A stretch of DNA of 64,000 bases from an uncultured Stenotrophomonas sp. Lineage in GTDB: Bacteria; Pseudomonadota; Gammaproteobacteria; Xanthomonadales; Xanthomonadaceae. The position numbers and the translations under genes are program-made. Below the pieces are notes generated by a model. That model did no database searches and was not told the origin of the DNA. It saw nothing but the letters and a program-made list of their open reading frames with translations. The DNA is taken from contig CAJYNG010000022.1 in the NCBI GenBank assembly GCA_913775725.1, positions 124,001 to 188,000 on the forward strand. Direction: 5' to 3'. The stretch's first letter is position 1, and each line of letters opens with the position of its first letter. Shown here one piece after another: positions 34,674 to 45,371 of the stretch.

Positions 34674-34982
34674 TTAGCCGGCGATGCCGGTGATCTCGAT
34701 TTCGGTGTAGTACTGACGGTGACCCTGACGCTTCATGTGGTGCTTGCGGCGACGGAACTTGATGATCCGGACCTTGTCAGCACGACCCTGGGACAGGACC
34801 TTGGCGGTGACGGCAGCGCCCTTCAGCGCATCGCCCAGCTTCACGCCGTCGCTGTCACCCAGCATCAGGATGTTGTCAAACTTGATCTCGCTGCCAACTT
34901 CGACTTCGAGCTTTTCAATGCGGAGCTTTTCGCCCTGCGCCACGCGGTATTGCTTACCGCCGGTGACCAGTACTGCGTACAT
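34674..34982 (-). CDS. rplU: 50S ribosomal protein L21
   Basis: A 102-residue 23S rRNA-binding protein. [20 protein letters not shown] at the start, and [15 protein letters not shown] followed by [10 protein letters not shown] at the end, are diagnostic. The start at 34982 is preferred over an in-frame ATG at 35027 because the conserved N-terminus begins there. It is the first gene of the rplU-rpmA unit and is divergent from uvrA. Confidence 0.98.
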   Translation of the reverse strand: MYAVLVTGGKQYRVAQGEKLRIEKLEVEVGSEIKFDNILMLGDSDGVKLGDALKGAAVTAKVLSQGRADKVRIIKFRRRKHHMKRQGHRQYYTEIEITGIAG

Positions 34983-35113
34983 GACCAGGCCTTCCTCTGT
35001 AGTTATTGTGGTCTGAGCTGCCGCCATCGAGGGCGGACAGGAGCGGAATTGTACGCAGATCAGCGGGCGCGGGTCAAGTCAACCCCTGAACGGCCTGGAG
35101 GCCGGGCCGGAAC

Positions 35114-35156
35114 GGGGTCAGATCCCTTTTCACGTGGTGAAAAGGGATCTGACCCC
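35114..35156. repeat. GGGGTCAGATCCC-family palindrome, copy 1
   Basis: GGGGTCAGATCCCTTTTCAC, a 3-bp centre and the exact inverted arm: a 43-bp perfect palindrome in the rplU/uvrA divergent gap. Confidence 0.95.
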
Positions 35157-35168
35157 TGCCTGTCGGCC

Positions 35169-35187
35169 TGTCTCATCAGGTGAGACA
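35169..35187. promoter_or_regulatory. Palindromic operator candidate upstream of uvrA
   Basis: TGTCTCA-TCAGG-TGAGACA has perfect 7-bp arms around a 5-bp centre, 112 bp before uvrA. It does not resemble a LexA box. It could bind a dimeric regulator or be part of the neighbouring repeat landscape. Confidence 0.35.
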
Positions 35188-35298
35188 TCGGGCTGGCATT
35201 GTCGCCCATTGCCCCCATCTGGTCACCTCGGTAGGCTGACCGATTGCCGTTCCCTGCTGGCCCGGCACCCAGCCAACGCCCCCACAACCGGATTCCCC

Positions 35299-38300
<3,002 letters not shown>

Positions 38301-38301
<1 letters not shown>

Positions 38302-38708
38302 TGAGCAGCGAACACAAGATCCTGGCCCGCATCCCGATCAGCGTGCGCTGGCGTGACATGGACAGCATGGGCCACGTCAACAACGCCAAGTACATTTCCT
38401 ATCTGGAAGAAGCGCGCGTGCGCTGGATGCTGGGCGTTGAAGGCGTGTCGATGACCGACCGCATCGCACCGGTGGTGGCCGCGACCAACGTCAACTACCG
38501 GCTGCCGATCGTGTGGCCCAACGACATCCTGGTCGAGCTGTTCGTCGAGCGCCTGGGCAACAGCAGCGTGACCATCGGCCATCGCATCGTCGACCAGCAG
38601 GACGACTCGAAGCTGTATTCCGATGGCAACGTGGTGGTGGTCTGGATGGATACGCAGACCGGCAAGAGCGCACCGTTGCCGGAGGCGATCCGCAACGCGT
38701 CTACCTGA
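38301..38708 (+). CDS. Hotdog-fold acyl-CoA thioesterase (4HBT/YbgC-like)
   Basis: A 135-residue single hotdog-fold thioesterase. The N-terminal motif [20 protein letters not shown] contains the catalytic Asp and the HVNN signature of the 4-hydroxybenzoyl-CoA thioesterase family, followed by [10 protein letters not shown]. The physiological substrate is unknown. It is coupled to uvrA by a one-base TGATG overlap, so it is expressed with it, though no functional link is known. Confidence 0.88.
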
Positions 38709-38717
38709 CACACCCTG

Positions 38718-38782
38718 GTAGGTGCCGACCTTGGTCGGCACGCTTCGGCGGCAATGTGGGTGCCGGCCAGCGGCCGGCACGA
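38718..38782. repeat. Two GTAG/GTGCC-type hairpins
   Basis: GTAGGTGCCGACCTTGGTCGGCAC (short hairpin with GTAG end) followed by GTGCCGGCCAGCGGCCGGCAC. They lie between the thioesterase gene and the next gene, where they could also end transcription. Confidence 0.75.
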
Positions 38783-38805
38783 TCGACACTGATCAAAGGA
38801 CTGAC

Positions 38806-39531
38806 ATGATCCACCAGACTGAACTGAGTGACCTGCTGCCCGGCATGGTCCCCTTCCCCACCGACGTCTTTCCCGCCGACCAGGCCTGGCTCGGCCAGCA
38901 CCTGCTGCCGCTGCTGAAGATCGACCTGGGTGTGCTGCGCCCGGAACTGGCCGGCCAGCTGGCAACATTGCTGTGCCCGATCGAGCCGTACGACGGCTGC
39001 ATCGGCGAAAGCACCGAAGAACACCACAACGATTTCACCGGCACCAACTGGATCGCCTTCGAACTGACCGCCGGCAACGAGATGCGTTTCCTCGGCAACG
39101 AGGGCTATTTCATCGGCGACGCGGCGCAGGACAAGCACGCACAGGAACACATCGCGCAGATGCGCGAGAGCTACGCCAAGGCCCGCGACTACCATGCCGC
39201 GCACGGTCGTCTCGCCTGCTACTCGCGCTACGGCAAGGGTGAGGCCAGCGAGCGCGATTACCTGGATACGCTGGGGGGGCCGATAGGCTTCGGCAACTGG
39301 ACCGAGACCGCGGAGATTCCCGCGGCATTCGAACTGGGCTTCACCGAGGCTGCCGATGATCCCAACGCTGCGGACGATGCTGAAACGGTGATCATCACCC
39401 GCAATGGCAACAAATTCTTCGCCGTGGCCGACGTGGCCGGCTACAACTGGTGCGCCACCGGCGCCGATGCGATCGTGATGCTGTACGAACCGCAAAGCCG
39501 AACGGTGCTGTTCTCGTACGACTGGACGTAA
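38806..39531 (+). CDS. Conserved-looking hypothetical protein
   Basis: A 241-residue soluble, acidic protein with no signal peptide or membrane helix. The later part (DTLGGPIGFGNWTETAEIP, then FFAVADVAGYNW) is weakly reminiscent of the YwqG/DUF1963 beta-rich family, but I cannot confirm it. A histidine/acid cluster GESTEEHHNDFTG is present mid-protein. The start ATG at 38806 lies in ACTGACATG after a purine-rich stretch (AAAGGA). It is a monocistronic unit between repeats. Confidence 0.65.
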   Translation: MIHQTELSDLLPGMVPFPTDVFPADQAWLGQHLLPLLKIDLGVLRPELAGQLATLLCPIEPYDGCIGESTEEHHNDFTGTNWIAFELTAGNEMRFLGNEGYFIGDAAQDKHAQEHIAQMRESYAKARDYHAAHGRLACYSRYGKGEASERDYLDTLGGPIGFGNWTETAEIPAAFELGFTEAADDPNAADDAETVIITRNGNKFFAVADVAGYNWCATGADAIVMLYEPQSRTVLFSYDWT

Positions 39532-39540
39532 GCCCCTGCG

Positions 39541-39596
39541 GTAGTGCCGGCCGCTGGCCGGCATTTCCTGTGCTGCCGGCCAGCGGCCGGCACTAC
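39541..39596. repeat. SMAG-type inverted dimer between convergent genes
   Basis: GTAGTGCCGGCCGCTGGCCGGCA, a 10-bp spacer and the exact inverted arm ending CACTAC. It fills the 72-bp gap between two convergent stop codons and could work as a bidirectional terminator. Confidence 0.92.
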
Positions 39597-39603
39597 CATC
39601 CCG

Positions 39604-40050
39604 CTACGGCGCAGCCTTGCGCACGGCCAGCGTCGCACTCGCTTCGCCACCGCCTTCCAGCTGTAGCCGCAGCGGCAGCGCCTGGCCTTCCTTCAACACA
39701 CCCGTGCCCTGCATCAGCATCAGGTGCAGGCCACCGGGCTTGAGTTCGGCGCGCGCGCCCGGTGCCAGCGGCAAGCGCTCGATCGCACGCATGCGGCTGA
39801 CCCCATCGACAATCGTGGTCTCGTGCAGCGACACATCGTTGAAGCTGCTGCTGGTCGCGCCGGTGATCGCCACCGCCTTGCTGCAGCCGTTGTGGATCAC
39901 GCCATAGCCGGCGGTCATCGGCATCGCCGGATTCGGTGGCAACCGCGCCCAGCCCTGCTCCACCGTGACGCAGGCCGGTTCGGCCGCCGAAGCCGATGCT
40001 GCGGCCGCACACAGAACCAACAGTACGCCAACGAATGGTTTGGTTATCAT
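39604..40050 (-). CDS. Periplasmic copper chaperone, PCuAC family
   Basis: A 148-residue periplasmic protein that delivers Cu(I), usually for CuA/CuB assembly in oxidases. The signal peptide is VGVLLVLCAAAASASA. The copper motif H-x10-M-x21-H-x-M is complete: His76, Met87, His109 and Met111 (SLHETT, SRMRA, GLHLM). The start at 40050 places the signal peptide first. It is divergent from the crotonase gene by 34 bp. The two Cys residues (27 and 55) may form a disulfide. Confidence 0.92.
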   Translation of the reverse strand: MITKPFVGVLLVLCAAAASASAAEPACVTVEQGWARLPPNPAMPMTAGYGVIHNGCSKAVAITGATSSSFNDVSLHETTIVDGVSRMRAIERLPLAPGARAELKPGGLHLMLMQGTGVLKEGQALPLRLQLEGGGEASATLAVRKAAP

Positions 40051-40084
40051 CGTCCAGGTTCCTTCTTCGCAACGAGACCGCAGC

Positions 40085-40861
40085 ATGACGACGCTCATCG
40101 AGGTGATCAACCATGGCCCCATCCGCGAACTGCGCCTGGCGCGGCCGCCGGTCAACGCACTGGACACCGAACTGTGCCGGCAGTTGATCCATGCCATCGA
40201 GCTGGCCATGGCCGAAGACGCGCACGGCATCGTGCTGTCGGGCAGCGAGCGCATCTTCACCGGTGGCATGGACGTGCCGCACCTGCTCTCGCATGGCGAT
40301 GACAAGCACAAGTTGTTGGACACCTGGAACGCCTTCTTTGGCGCCGTGCGCACACTGGCCGAGAGCCGCATTCCGGTGGTCGCGGCGATCACCGGCCACG
40401 CCCCGGCGGGTGGCTGCGTGCTGGCCCTGTGCTGCGACTACCGGGTGATGGCGCGCAGCGCCGATCCGTCGCGGCCGTATGCCATCGGCCTGAACGAAGT
40501 CCAGGTCGGCCTGATCGCACCGGAGGGCATCCAGCGCCTGCTGCGGCGCGCCGTGGGCGTGCACCGCGCCGGCGTCCTGCTGACCACCGGTTCGCTGGTG
40601 CCGGCCGAACAGGCGGTACAGATCGGCCTGGTCGACGAACTGGCCGAAGGTGACCTGGTGGTGGCACGTGCCGTGGCCTGGCTGCAGAACCTGCTCAAGC
40701 AGCCGCGCCAGCCGATGCTGCTGACCCGTGCGATTGCCCGCGCGGACCTGCATGTGGCGCTGCAGCCGGACCTGATCCAGCTCGACCGCTTCGTCGAGGC
40801 CTGGTTCGCCCCGGACGCGCAGAACGCCCTGCAGGCGCTGGTGGCCCGGCTGGGCAAATAA
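40085..40861 (+). CDS. Enoyl-CoA hydratase/isomerase (crotonase) family protein
   Basis: A 258-residue crotonase-fold enzyme. RPPVNALDTELC is the N-terminal signature. The oxyanion-hole segments are SGSERIFTGGMDVPHL and ITGHAPAGGCVLALCCDYRVM. The second catalytic Glu typical of hydratases is not obvious: the region LNEVQVGLIAPEGIQRLLRR has one Glu at the expected place, so isomerase or hydrolase activity is also possible. The substrate is unknown. A palindrome and the tesB gene follow on the same strand, suggesting a lipid-related neighbourhood. Confidence 0.88.
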   Translation: MTTLIEVINHGPIRELRLARPPVNALDTELCRQLIHAIELAMAEDAHGIVLSGSERIFTGGMDVPHLLSHGDDKHKLLDTWNAFFGAVRTLAESRIPVVAAITGHAPAGGCVLALCCDYRVMARSADPSRPYAIGLNEVQVGLIAPEGIQRLLRRAVGVHRAGVLLTTGSLVPAEQAVQIGLVDELAEGDLVVARAVAWLQNLLKQPRQPMLLTRAIARADLHVALQPDLIQLDRFVEAWFAPDAQNALQALVARLGK

Positions 40862-40876
40862 CGCGCGCCCGCGCCT

Positions 40877-40916
40877 GGGGTCAGATCCCTTTCGCGATGC
40901 GAAAGGGATCCGCCCC
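40877..40916. repeat. GGGGTCAGATCCC-family palindrome, copy 2
   Basis: GGGGTCAGATCCCTTTCGC-GAT-GCGAAAGGGATCCGCCCC: one arm has drifted (CCGCC for CTGAC). It sits between the crotonase and tesB genes. Confidence 0.9.
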
Positions 40917-40924
40917 CTGACCGG

Positions 40925-40930
40925 TATAAT
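40925..40930 (+). promoter_or_regulatory. TATAAT element before tesB
   Basis: A perfect TATAAT lies 8 bp after the edge of the palindrome and 20 bp before the tesB start codon. No good -35 box is visible, so activity is uncertain. Confidence 0.35.
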
Positions 40931-40949
40931 CAGGCCCTCTTTTCCTGTT

Positions 40950-41870
40950 GTGGCCGCCCCCTTGAACGACACGCCCGAACCCGTCGTCTCCGAGCTGATC
41001 GACCTGCTCACCCTGGAGCGGCTGGAGGACAACCTGTTCCGCGGGCAGAGCCGCGACATCGGCACCAAGTACGTGTTTGGCGGGCAGGTGCTCGGCCAGG
41101 CGCTGGCCGCGGCCCAGGCCACGGTCGACAACGGCCGCCATGTGCACTCGCTGCACGCCTACTTCCTGCGCGCCGGCAACATCGACCACCCCATCGTCTA
41201 TGACGTGGACCGCACCCGCGACGGCGGCAGCTTCTCGGTGCGCCGGGTCACTGCGATCCAGCACGGCAAGGTAATCTTCTTCTGCGCGGCCTCGTTCCAG
41301 CAGGCCGAGACCGGCGCCGAGCACCAGCACAAGATGCCCGAAGTACCGCAGCCGGAAGACATCGAGCCGAACCGTCCGCTGCCGGCCGAAGTACTGGAGC
41401 GGCTGCCGATCAAGGTGCAGCGCTGGCTGTCACGTGGCGGCCCGTTCGAGTTCCGCCACGTTTACCCGCGCGACGAACTGAACCCGCCCAAGCGCCCGCC
41501 CTACCACCAGGTGTGGCTGCGCCTGAGCGAGCCGGTCGGCGATGCGCCCGAGCTGCACCAGGCGCTGCTGGCCTACGCCTCCGACTTCCACCTGCTGGGC
41601 ACGGCGACGTTCCCGCATGGCATCAGCTACTACCACCCGCACGTGCAGATGGCCTCGCTCGACCACGCGATCTGGTTCCACCGCCCGTTCCGCGCCGACG
41701 ACTGGCTGCTGTACTCGCTGGACAGCCCCAGTGCGCAGGATTCGCGTGGCCTGGCCCGCGGCCAGTTCTTCACCCGCAATGGCGTACTGGTGGCCAGCAC
41801 TGCGCAGGAAGGCCTGATCCGCGTGGTTCCCGACCAGGCAGCGGCCGCCGCCGTGCCGGCCAAGGACTGA
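40950..41870 (+). CDS. tesB: Acyl-CoA thioesterase II
   Basis: A 306-residue double-hotdog thioesterase hydrolysing medium- to long-chain acyl-CoA. Signatures: FRGQSRDIGTKYVFGGQVLG, SLHAYFLRAGN, YDVDRTRDGGSFSVRRV in the first hotdog; YASDFHLLGTA, SLDHAIWFHRPFRADDWLLY and RGLARGQFF in the second, including the conserved Asp. The start is a GTG at 40950 (MAAPLNDTPEP) or a TTG at 40962; both are weak and I kept the longer. Confidence 0.95.
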   Translation: MAAPLNDTPEPVVSELIDLLTLERLEDNLFRGQSRDIGTKYVFGGQVLGQALAAAQATVDNGRHVHSLHAYFLRAGNIDHPIVYDVDRTRDGGSFSVRRVTAIQHGKVIFFCAASFQQAETGAEHQHKMPEVPQPEDIEPNRPLPAEVLERLPIKVQRWLSRGGPFEFRHVYPRDELNPPKRPPYHQVWLRLSEPVGDAPELHQALLAYASDFHLLGTATFPHGISYYHPHVQMASLDHAIWFHRPFRADDWLLYSLDSPSAQDSRGLARGQFFTRNGVLVASTAQEGLIRVVPDQAAAAAVPAKD

Positions 41871-41874
41871 TCCG

Positions 41875-42384
41875 ATGCGCCAGATCTTCAGCAGCCAGCG
41901 CGTGGAAACCGTCGAAGGCGTGGCCGAGCTCCTGCGCGGGCATGGCATCGACGTCAAGGTGACCAATGGGCGCTCGTACAAGACCCGCCGCCGCGGCCAG
42001 TTCAGCTATACCGACCTGGGCAACGCCAACGCCTACCCAGCGGTGTGGATCGTGCGTGCCGACGACCAGCCGCGCGCACGTGAAATCCTGCGCGAGGCGC
42101 GTCTGCTCGATACCACCCGCCGCGACCACCCGACCGCCGAGTTCGCCTTCCGCGACGCGCCGGAACAGGGCAGCGGCGGCCGCAACTGGGCCTGGCGCAT
42201 CCGCATCGCCCTGCTGGTGGTGATCGCCGGCGTGGCGCTGGTGATCGGCCTGCGCCATCGCGGCACCCCGGCGCCGGTCGCACCGGCCCCTGCCCCGCAG
42301 GCACAGCCGCAGCAGGCACAGCCAGCCCCGCAGGCGGCACCGGAAGAGGAAGAAATCCGGGTCCGTATCCAGCCCTCCAAATAA
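41875..42384 (+). CDS. DUF2007-domain membrane protein with Pro/Ala/Gln tail
   Basis: A 169-residue protein. Residues 1-75 resemble DUF2007 (putative signal-transducing): MRQIFSSQRVETVEGVAELL, then AYPAVWIVRADDQPRAREIL. A single membrane helix (about 106-122, RIALLVVIAGVALVIGL) is followed by a low-complexity tail of Pro, Ala and Gln (APAPQAQPQQAQPAPQ) and an acidic/basic end EEEEIRVRIQPSK. This gives a cytosolic N-domain and probably a periplasmic tail. It starts 4 bp after the tesB stop, so it is likely in the same operon. The role is unknown. Confidence 0.8.
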   Translation: MRQIFSSQRVETVEGVAELLRGHGIDVKVTNGRSYKTRRRGQFSYTDLGNANAYPAVWIVRADDQPRAREILREARLLDTTRRDHPTAEFAFRDAPEQGSGGRNWAWRIRIALLVVIAGVALVIGLRHRGTPAPVAPAPAPQAQPQQAQPAPQAAPEEEEIRVRIQPSK

Positions 42385-42391
42385 CGCACGG

Positions 42392-42414
42392 GCAGTGCCG
42401 GCCGCTGGCCGGCA
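42392..42414. repeat. SMAG arm, left half of an interrupted dimer
   Basis: GCAGTGCCGGCCGCTGGCCGGCA, the same arm as at 39541 with GCAG in place of GTAG. Its inverted partner is at 42497-42519. Confidence 0.85.
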
Positions 42415-42420
42415 ACCCCA

Positions 42421-42486
42421 AAAGGGGACGGAGGGGATTAAGTCGTTTGAGGCACAAACGACTTAATCCCCTCCGTCCCCTTTTTT
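42421..42486. repeat. AAAAGGGGACGG-family inverted repeat, copy 2 (nested in a SMAG dimer)
   Basis: AAAAGGGGACGGAGGGGATT-AAGTCGTTTG, a 5-bp loop AGGCA and the inverted arm, ending in a T6 run. It lies between the two SMAG arms at 42392-42414 and 42497-42519, where an uninterrupted dimer has a 10-bp spacer. Confidence 0.92.
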
Positions 42487-42496
42487 GTCATGAGGA

Positions 42497-42519
42497 TGCC
42501 GGCCAGCGGCCGGCACTAC
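42497..42519. repeat. SMAG arm, right half of the interrupted dimer
   Basis: TGCCGGCCAGCGGCCGGCACTAC, identical to the right arm of the intact dimer at 39574-39596. Confidence 0.85.
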
Positions 42520-42591
42520 CGCACAGAAGGTCGGTCACATTGGGCGTGCGGCTCCGTCATGGGACACAATCCCAGCAGGAGAGCCGCCGCC

Positions 42592-43809
42592 ATGACGACG
42601 TTCGCCGCATCGATCGACCAGACCCTGGAACGCGAACTGCCAGCCGCCGCCAGCGGTTGCCAGCACGCCTATGGCCGCATCGTGCTGGCCTGCCAGAACA
42701 CGGTTACCGCCATCGCGCTGGCCATCACCCGCGACCGCCAGGCCAGCGAGGACATCGCCCAGGAGGCCTTCGTAAAGGGCTGGCAGCAGCTGCACCAGCT
42801 GCGCAGCTCGACCAGCTTCCTGCCCTGGCTTCGGCAGATCACCCGCAACCTGGCCCGCGACTGGCTGCGTGCACAACGTGGCCGGCCGCTGACCGGCGAG
42901 GCGGCCGAGGTGGCGATGGGCATGGCCGCCGACCCGGCCCCGGGCGCGGCCGACCGCCTGCAGCGGGTGGAGGAAGAGATCGCCGCCGAGGACATCATTT
43001 CCGCGCTACCGGCCGACAGCCGCGAGGTGCTGTTGCTGTACTACCGCGAAGGCCAACGCTCGCAGCAGGTGGCCGACCTGCTCGGGCTCAGCGACGCGGC
43101 CGTACGCAAGCGCCTGTCGCGTGCCCGCGCTCTGGTGCGCGACGGCCTGCTGCAGCGCTTCGGTGAGTTCGCGCGCAGCAGCGCACCCAGTGCCGCATTC
43201 GCTACGGCGGTGGTTTCAATGGTACTGGTGGCCGCGCCCGGCACTGCCAGCGCAGCGGTGCTGCTCGGCACCGGCGTCGGCATCGGCGGCAGCAAGCTCG
43301 GCCTCGGCGGCGCCAGTGCAGCGGGCGGTACCGCGATGGGGTCGTTGACCGCAACGCTGGGCCAGTTGCACGTGCTGCCGGCCGAAAGCTGGGGGGCGGT
43401 AATCGGCGGCGTGATCGGTGGCGCGATCGGCAGCTATCTCGGCGGGCGCTTCCTGATGTCGTACACCGAAACGGCGCCCGAGCGCGCCGAAGTGCGCCGT
43501 TTCCTCTATCTCAACATCATCACCGGCATGTTCTGGTGCCTGGCGATCCTGCTGGCAGTCATGCTGCAGGCACCGGTCTGGGCACAGCTGACGGTGCTGG
43601 CGGTAGGGCTGGGTGTGGTCAACTACCAGTGCCTGGTGCCGCTGCAGCGGGTGATGGCACCCATGATCGCGCGCGATTCAGCCCGTCGCGGACGAACCGG
43701 CATCAACTGGAAGTTCGAATCCATGTACGGCCGCACCGGCATCATCGCCATGAACCTGATGGTCATCGCGCTCGTGGTGTACTCACTGCTGCGCAGCGGC
43801 CGCCTGTAA
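42592..43809 (+). CDS. ECF-like sigma factor fused to a C-terminal membrane domain
   Basis: A 405-residue protein. Residues 28-96 form sigma region 2 (ASEDIAQEAFVKGWQQLHQL, RQITRNLARDWLRA). Residues 135-185 form region 4 (LPADSREVLLLYYREGQRSQ, LLGLSDAAVRKRLSRARALV). Instead of ending near residue 190, as simple ECF sigmas do, the chain continues with about five hydrophobic segments (near 203-232, 260-285, 308-330, 335-358 and 384-402). This gives a membrane-tethered sigma factor that may carry its own sensor or anchor. The ATG at 42592 follows CAGGAG. It stands alone, followed by a hairpin. No anti-sigma gene is adjacent. Confidence 0.85.
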   Translation: MTTFAASIDQTLERELPAAASGCQHAYGRIVLACQNTVTAIALAITRDRQASEDIAQEAFVKGWQQLHQLRSSTSFLPWLRQITRNLARDWLRAQRGRPLTGEAAEVAMGMAADPAPGAADRLQRVEEEIAAEDIISALPADSREVLLLYYREGQRSQQVADLLGLSDAAVRKRLSRARALVRDGLLQRFGEFARSSAPSAAFATAVVSMVLVAAPGTASAAVLLGTGVGIGGSKLGLGGASAAGGTAMGSLTATLGQLHVLPAESWGAVIGGVIGGAIGSYLGGRFLMSYTETAPERAEVRRFLYLNIITGMFWCLAILLAVMLQAPVWAQLTVLAVGLGVVNYQCLVPLQRVMAPMIARDSARRGRTGINWKFESMYGRTGIIAMNLMVIALVVYSLLRSGRL

Positions 43810-43811
43810 CG

Positions 43812-43840
43812 GACAACGCCGGCAGTACGCCGGCGTTGTC
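43812..43840. terminator. Hairpin between convergent sigma-factor and EF-hand genes
   Basis: GACAACGCCGGC-AGTAC-GCCGGCGTTGTC: 12-bp arms directly after the sigma-factor stop. There is no clear T tract, so termination strength is uncertain. Confidence 0.6.
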
Positions 43841-43860
43841 ATCAATCACTGCATTGAAAC

Positions 43861-44421
43861 TCAGCGCTGCGGCTTCGGCGCAGCGCCATCACGCGGACCG
43901 CCATGGCGCGGGCCACCGTGCATCGGGCCCTTGGCGGCGTCGAACTCGGCCTTGCTCAGCTGGCCGTCCTTGTTGGTGTCGGCGGCAGCGAACCAGGCAT
44001 CACGACGCTGCTTCATGCGCAGCTCGCGGTCGGCCTTGTCCAGGTAGCCGTCCTTGTTCAGATCAAGCTGGTCGAAGCGAGCTGCCAGGCGCGGGTCGGC
44101 CTTGGCTTCCTCGCGGCTGATGCGGCCGTCCTTGTTGGCGTCCAGCTTGGCCCAGCGCTCACCGCCGTGGCCATGGCGACCGTGCTTCCAGCGCGGCAGC
44201 TCATCGCGCGAGAGCTTGCCATCCTTGTTCTTGTCCAGCTCGTCGAACTTCGCGGCCAGGCGCGGATTGGCAGCCGCCTCGCTGCGGTCGATGACGCCGT
44301 CGCCATTGGTGTCCAGCTTGGCCGGGCGCTGCGCCGGCGTGGTCGGGGTGTCGGCCGCGAGCGCGATACCGGAAGCGGAGGTGCCGAGCAGCAGAGCCAG
44401 CAGCAGGGGGGTACGGATCAT
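43861..44421 (-). CDS. Secreted EF-hand calcium-binding protein
   Basis: A 186-residue periplasmic or secreted protein. A signal peptide ([17 protein letters not shown]) is followed by five EF-hand-type calcium loops at about residues 37-48 ([12 protein letters not shown]), 63-74 ([12 protein letters not shown]), 94-105 ([12 protein letters not shown]), 120-131 ([12 protein letters not shown]; final Asp in place of Glu) and 148-159 ([12 protein letters not shown]). A His-rich insert (KHGRHGHGG) and a Gly/Pro/His-rich C-terminus could bind transition metals. Role unknown, perhaps a calcium buffer or sensor. Confidence 0.9.
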   Translation of the reverse strand: MIRTPLLLALLLGTSASGIALAADTPTTPAQRPAKLDTNGDGVIDRSEAAANPRLAAKFDELDKNKDGKLSRDELPRWKHGRHGHGGERWAKLDANKDGRISREEAKADPRLAARFDQLDLNKDGYLDKADRELRMKQRRDAWFAAADTNKDGQLSKAEFDAAKGPMHGGPRHGGPRDGAAPKPQR

Positions 44422-44577
44422 GGGGTCACTCCTGGGGATGGGAATTGCGTCGGGGTGATCACTTCACCCTCGGGAGACAACAACGCCCGGACGCGACATC
44501 GGTTGACGCCGCCGCCAGTTCCATTCATCCGGCGGACAGTCGCCGCCACTGCGACAGGCTGGGGCTATGCTGTGCCC

Positions 44578-45333
44578 ATGGCGATGCATGGCGACAGAGA
44601 CGACGAACTGCGACTTTTCCAGACCGGCGAGCACCCCTGCGGGTACTGGTCGGACCGGGTGGCACGCGATCTGGTGCTGGACCCGAACGACCGCCGCCTC
44701 GGTGCGCTCTATCCACTGGCGCTGAGTTGGGGCTTCCGCCGCAGCGGCGACCTGGTCTATCGGCCGCACTGCGCGCACTGCCAGGCCTGCGTGGCGGTGC
44801 GCATCCCGGTGGCCCGCTTCGCCCCGGACCGCAGCCAGCGCCGCTGTGCCGCCCGCAATGACGACCTGGAGGTGCGGATCACCGCCGCCACCGCCCGTGA
44901 CGACCTGTTCGCGCTGTACCACCGCTACCTCACCCACCGCCACGCCAACGGCGGCATGGACGACCATGGCCCGCACGAGTTCGAGCAGTTCCTGATCGGC
45001 AGCTGGTCGCACACCCGCTTCATGGAAATGCGCCTGCCCGGCCACGACAGCCAGCCCAGCCAACTGCTGGGGGTGGCGGTGACCGACGTCACCGAGCACG
45101 GTCTGTCGGCGGTCTACACCTTCTTCGACCCGGATCACGCCGCGCGCGGGCTGGGCACCTTCGCGATCCTGCAGCAGATTGAATGGGCGCGTCGCGAGGG
45201 CCTGCCACACGTCTATCTGGGCTACTGGATCCGCGGCCACCAGAAGATGGACTACAAGCGCCGCTTCCATCCGCTGGAAGCCTACGATGGCCGCCGCTGG
45301 CACGATTTCGACAACGATCTGGACGGACGCTGA
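44578..45333 (+). CDS. bpt: Aspartate/glutamate leucyltransferase
   Basis: A 251-residue L/F- or R-transferase-like enzyme of the Bpt/Ate family that adds Leu from Leu-tRNA to N-terminal Asp/Glu, marking proteins for ClpS/ClpAP degradation. The N-terminus has the cysteine cluster CGYWSDR and [14 protein letters not shown]. The GNAT-like C-terminal half has [20 protein letters not shown] and [20 protein letters not shown], both strongly conserved in the family. The start at 44578 ([11 protein letters not shown]) is the most likely; ATG 44584 is an alternative. Confidence 0.93.
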   Translation: MAMHGDRDDELRLFQTGEHPCGYWSDRVARDLVLDPNDRRLGALYPLALSWGFRRSGDLVYRPHCAHCQACVAVRIPVARFAPDRSQRRCAARNDDLEVRITAATARDDLFALYHRYLTHRHANGGMDDHGPHEFEQFLIGSWSHTRFMEMRLPGHDSQPSQLLGVAVTDVTEHGLSAVYTFFDPDHAARGLGTFAILQQIEWARREGLPHVYLGYWIRGHQKMDYKRRFHPLEAYDGRRWHDFDNDLDGR

Positions 45334-45371
45334 CAAACCGCTGACACCGGGCCGGGTGCACAATACGGCCC

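Noticed and set aside
35188-35298. LexA box in front of uvrA
   Set aside because: No match to the E. coli CTGT-N8-ACAG or Xanthomonas-type TTAG-N6-TACTA patterns was found.
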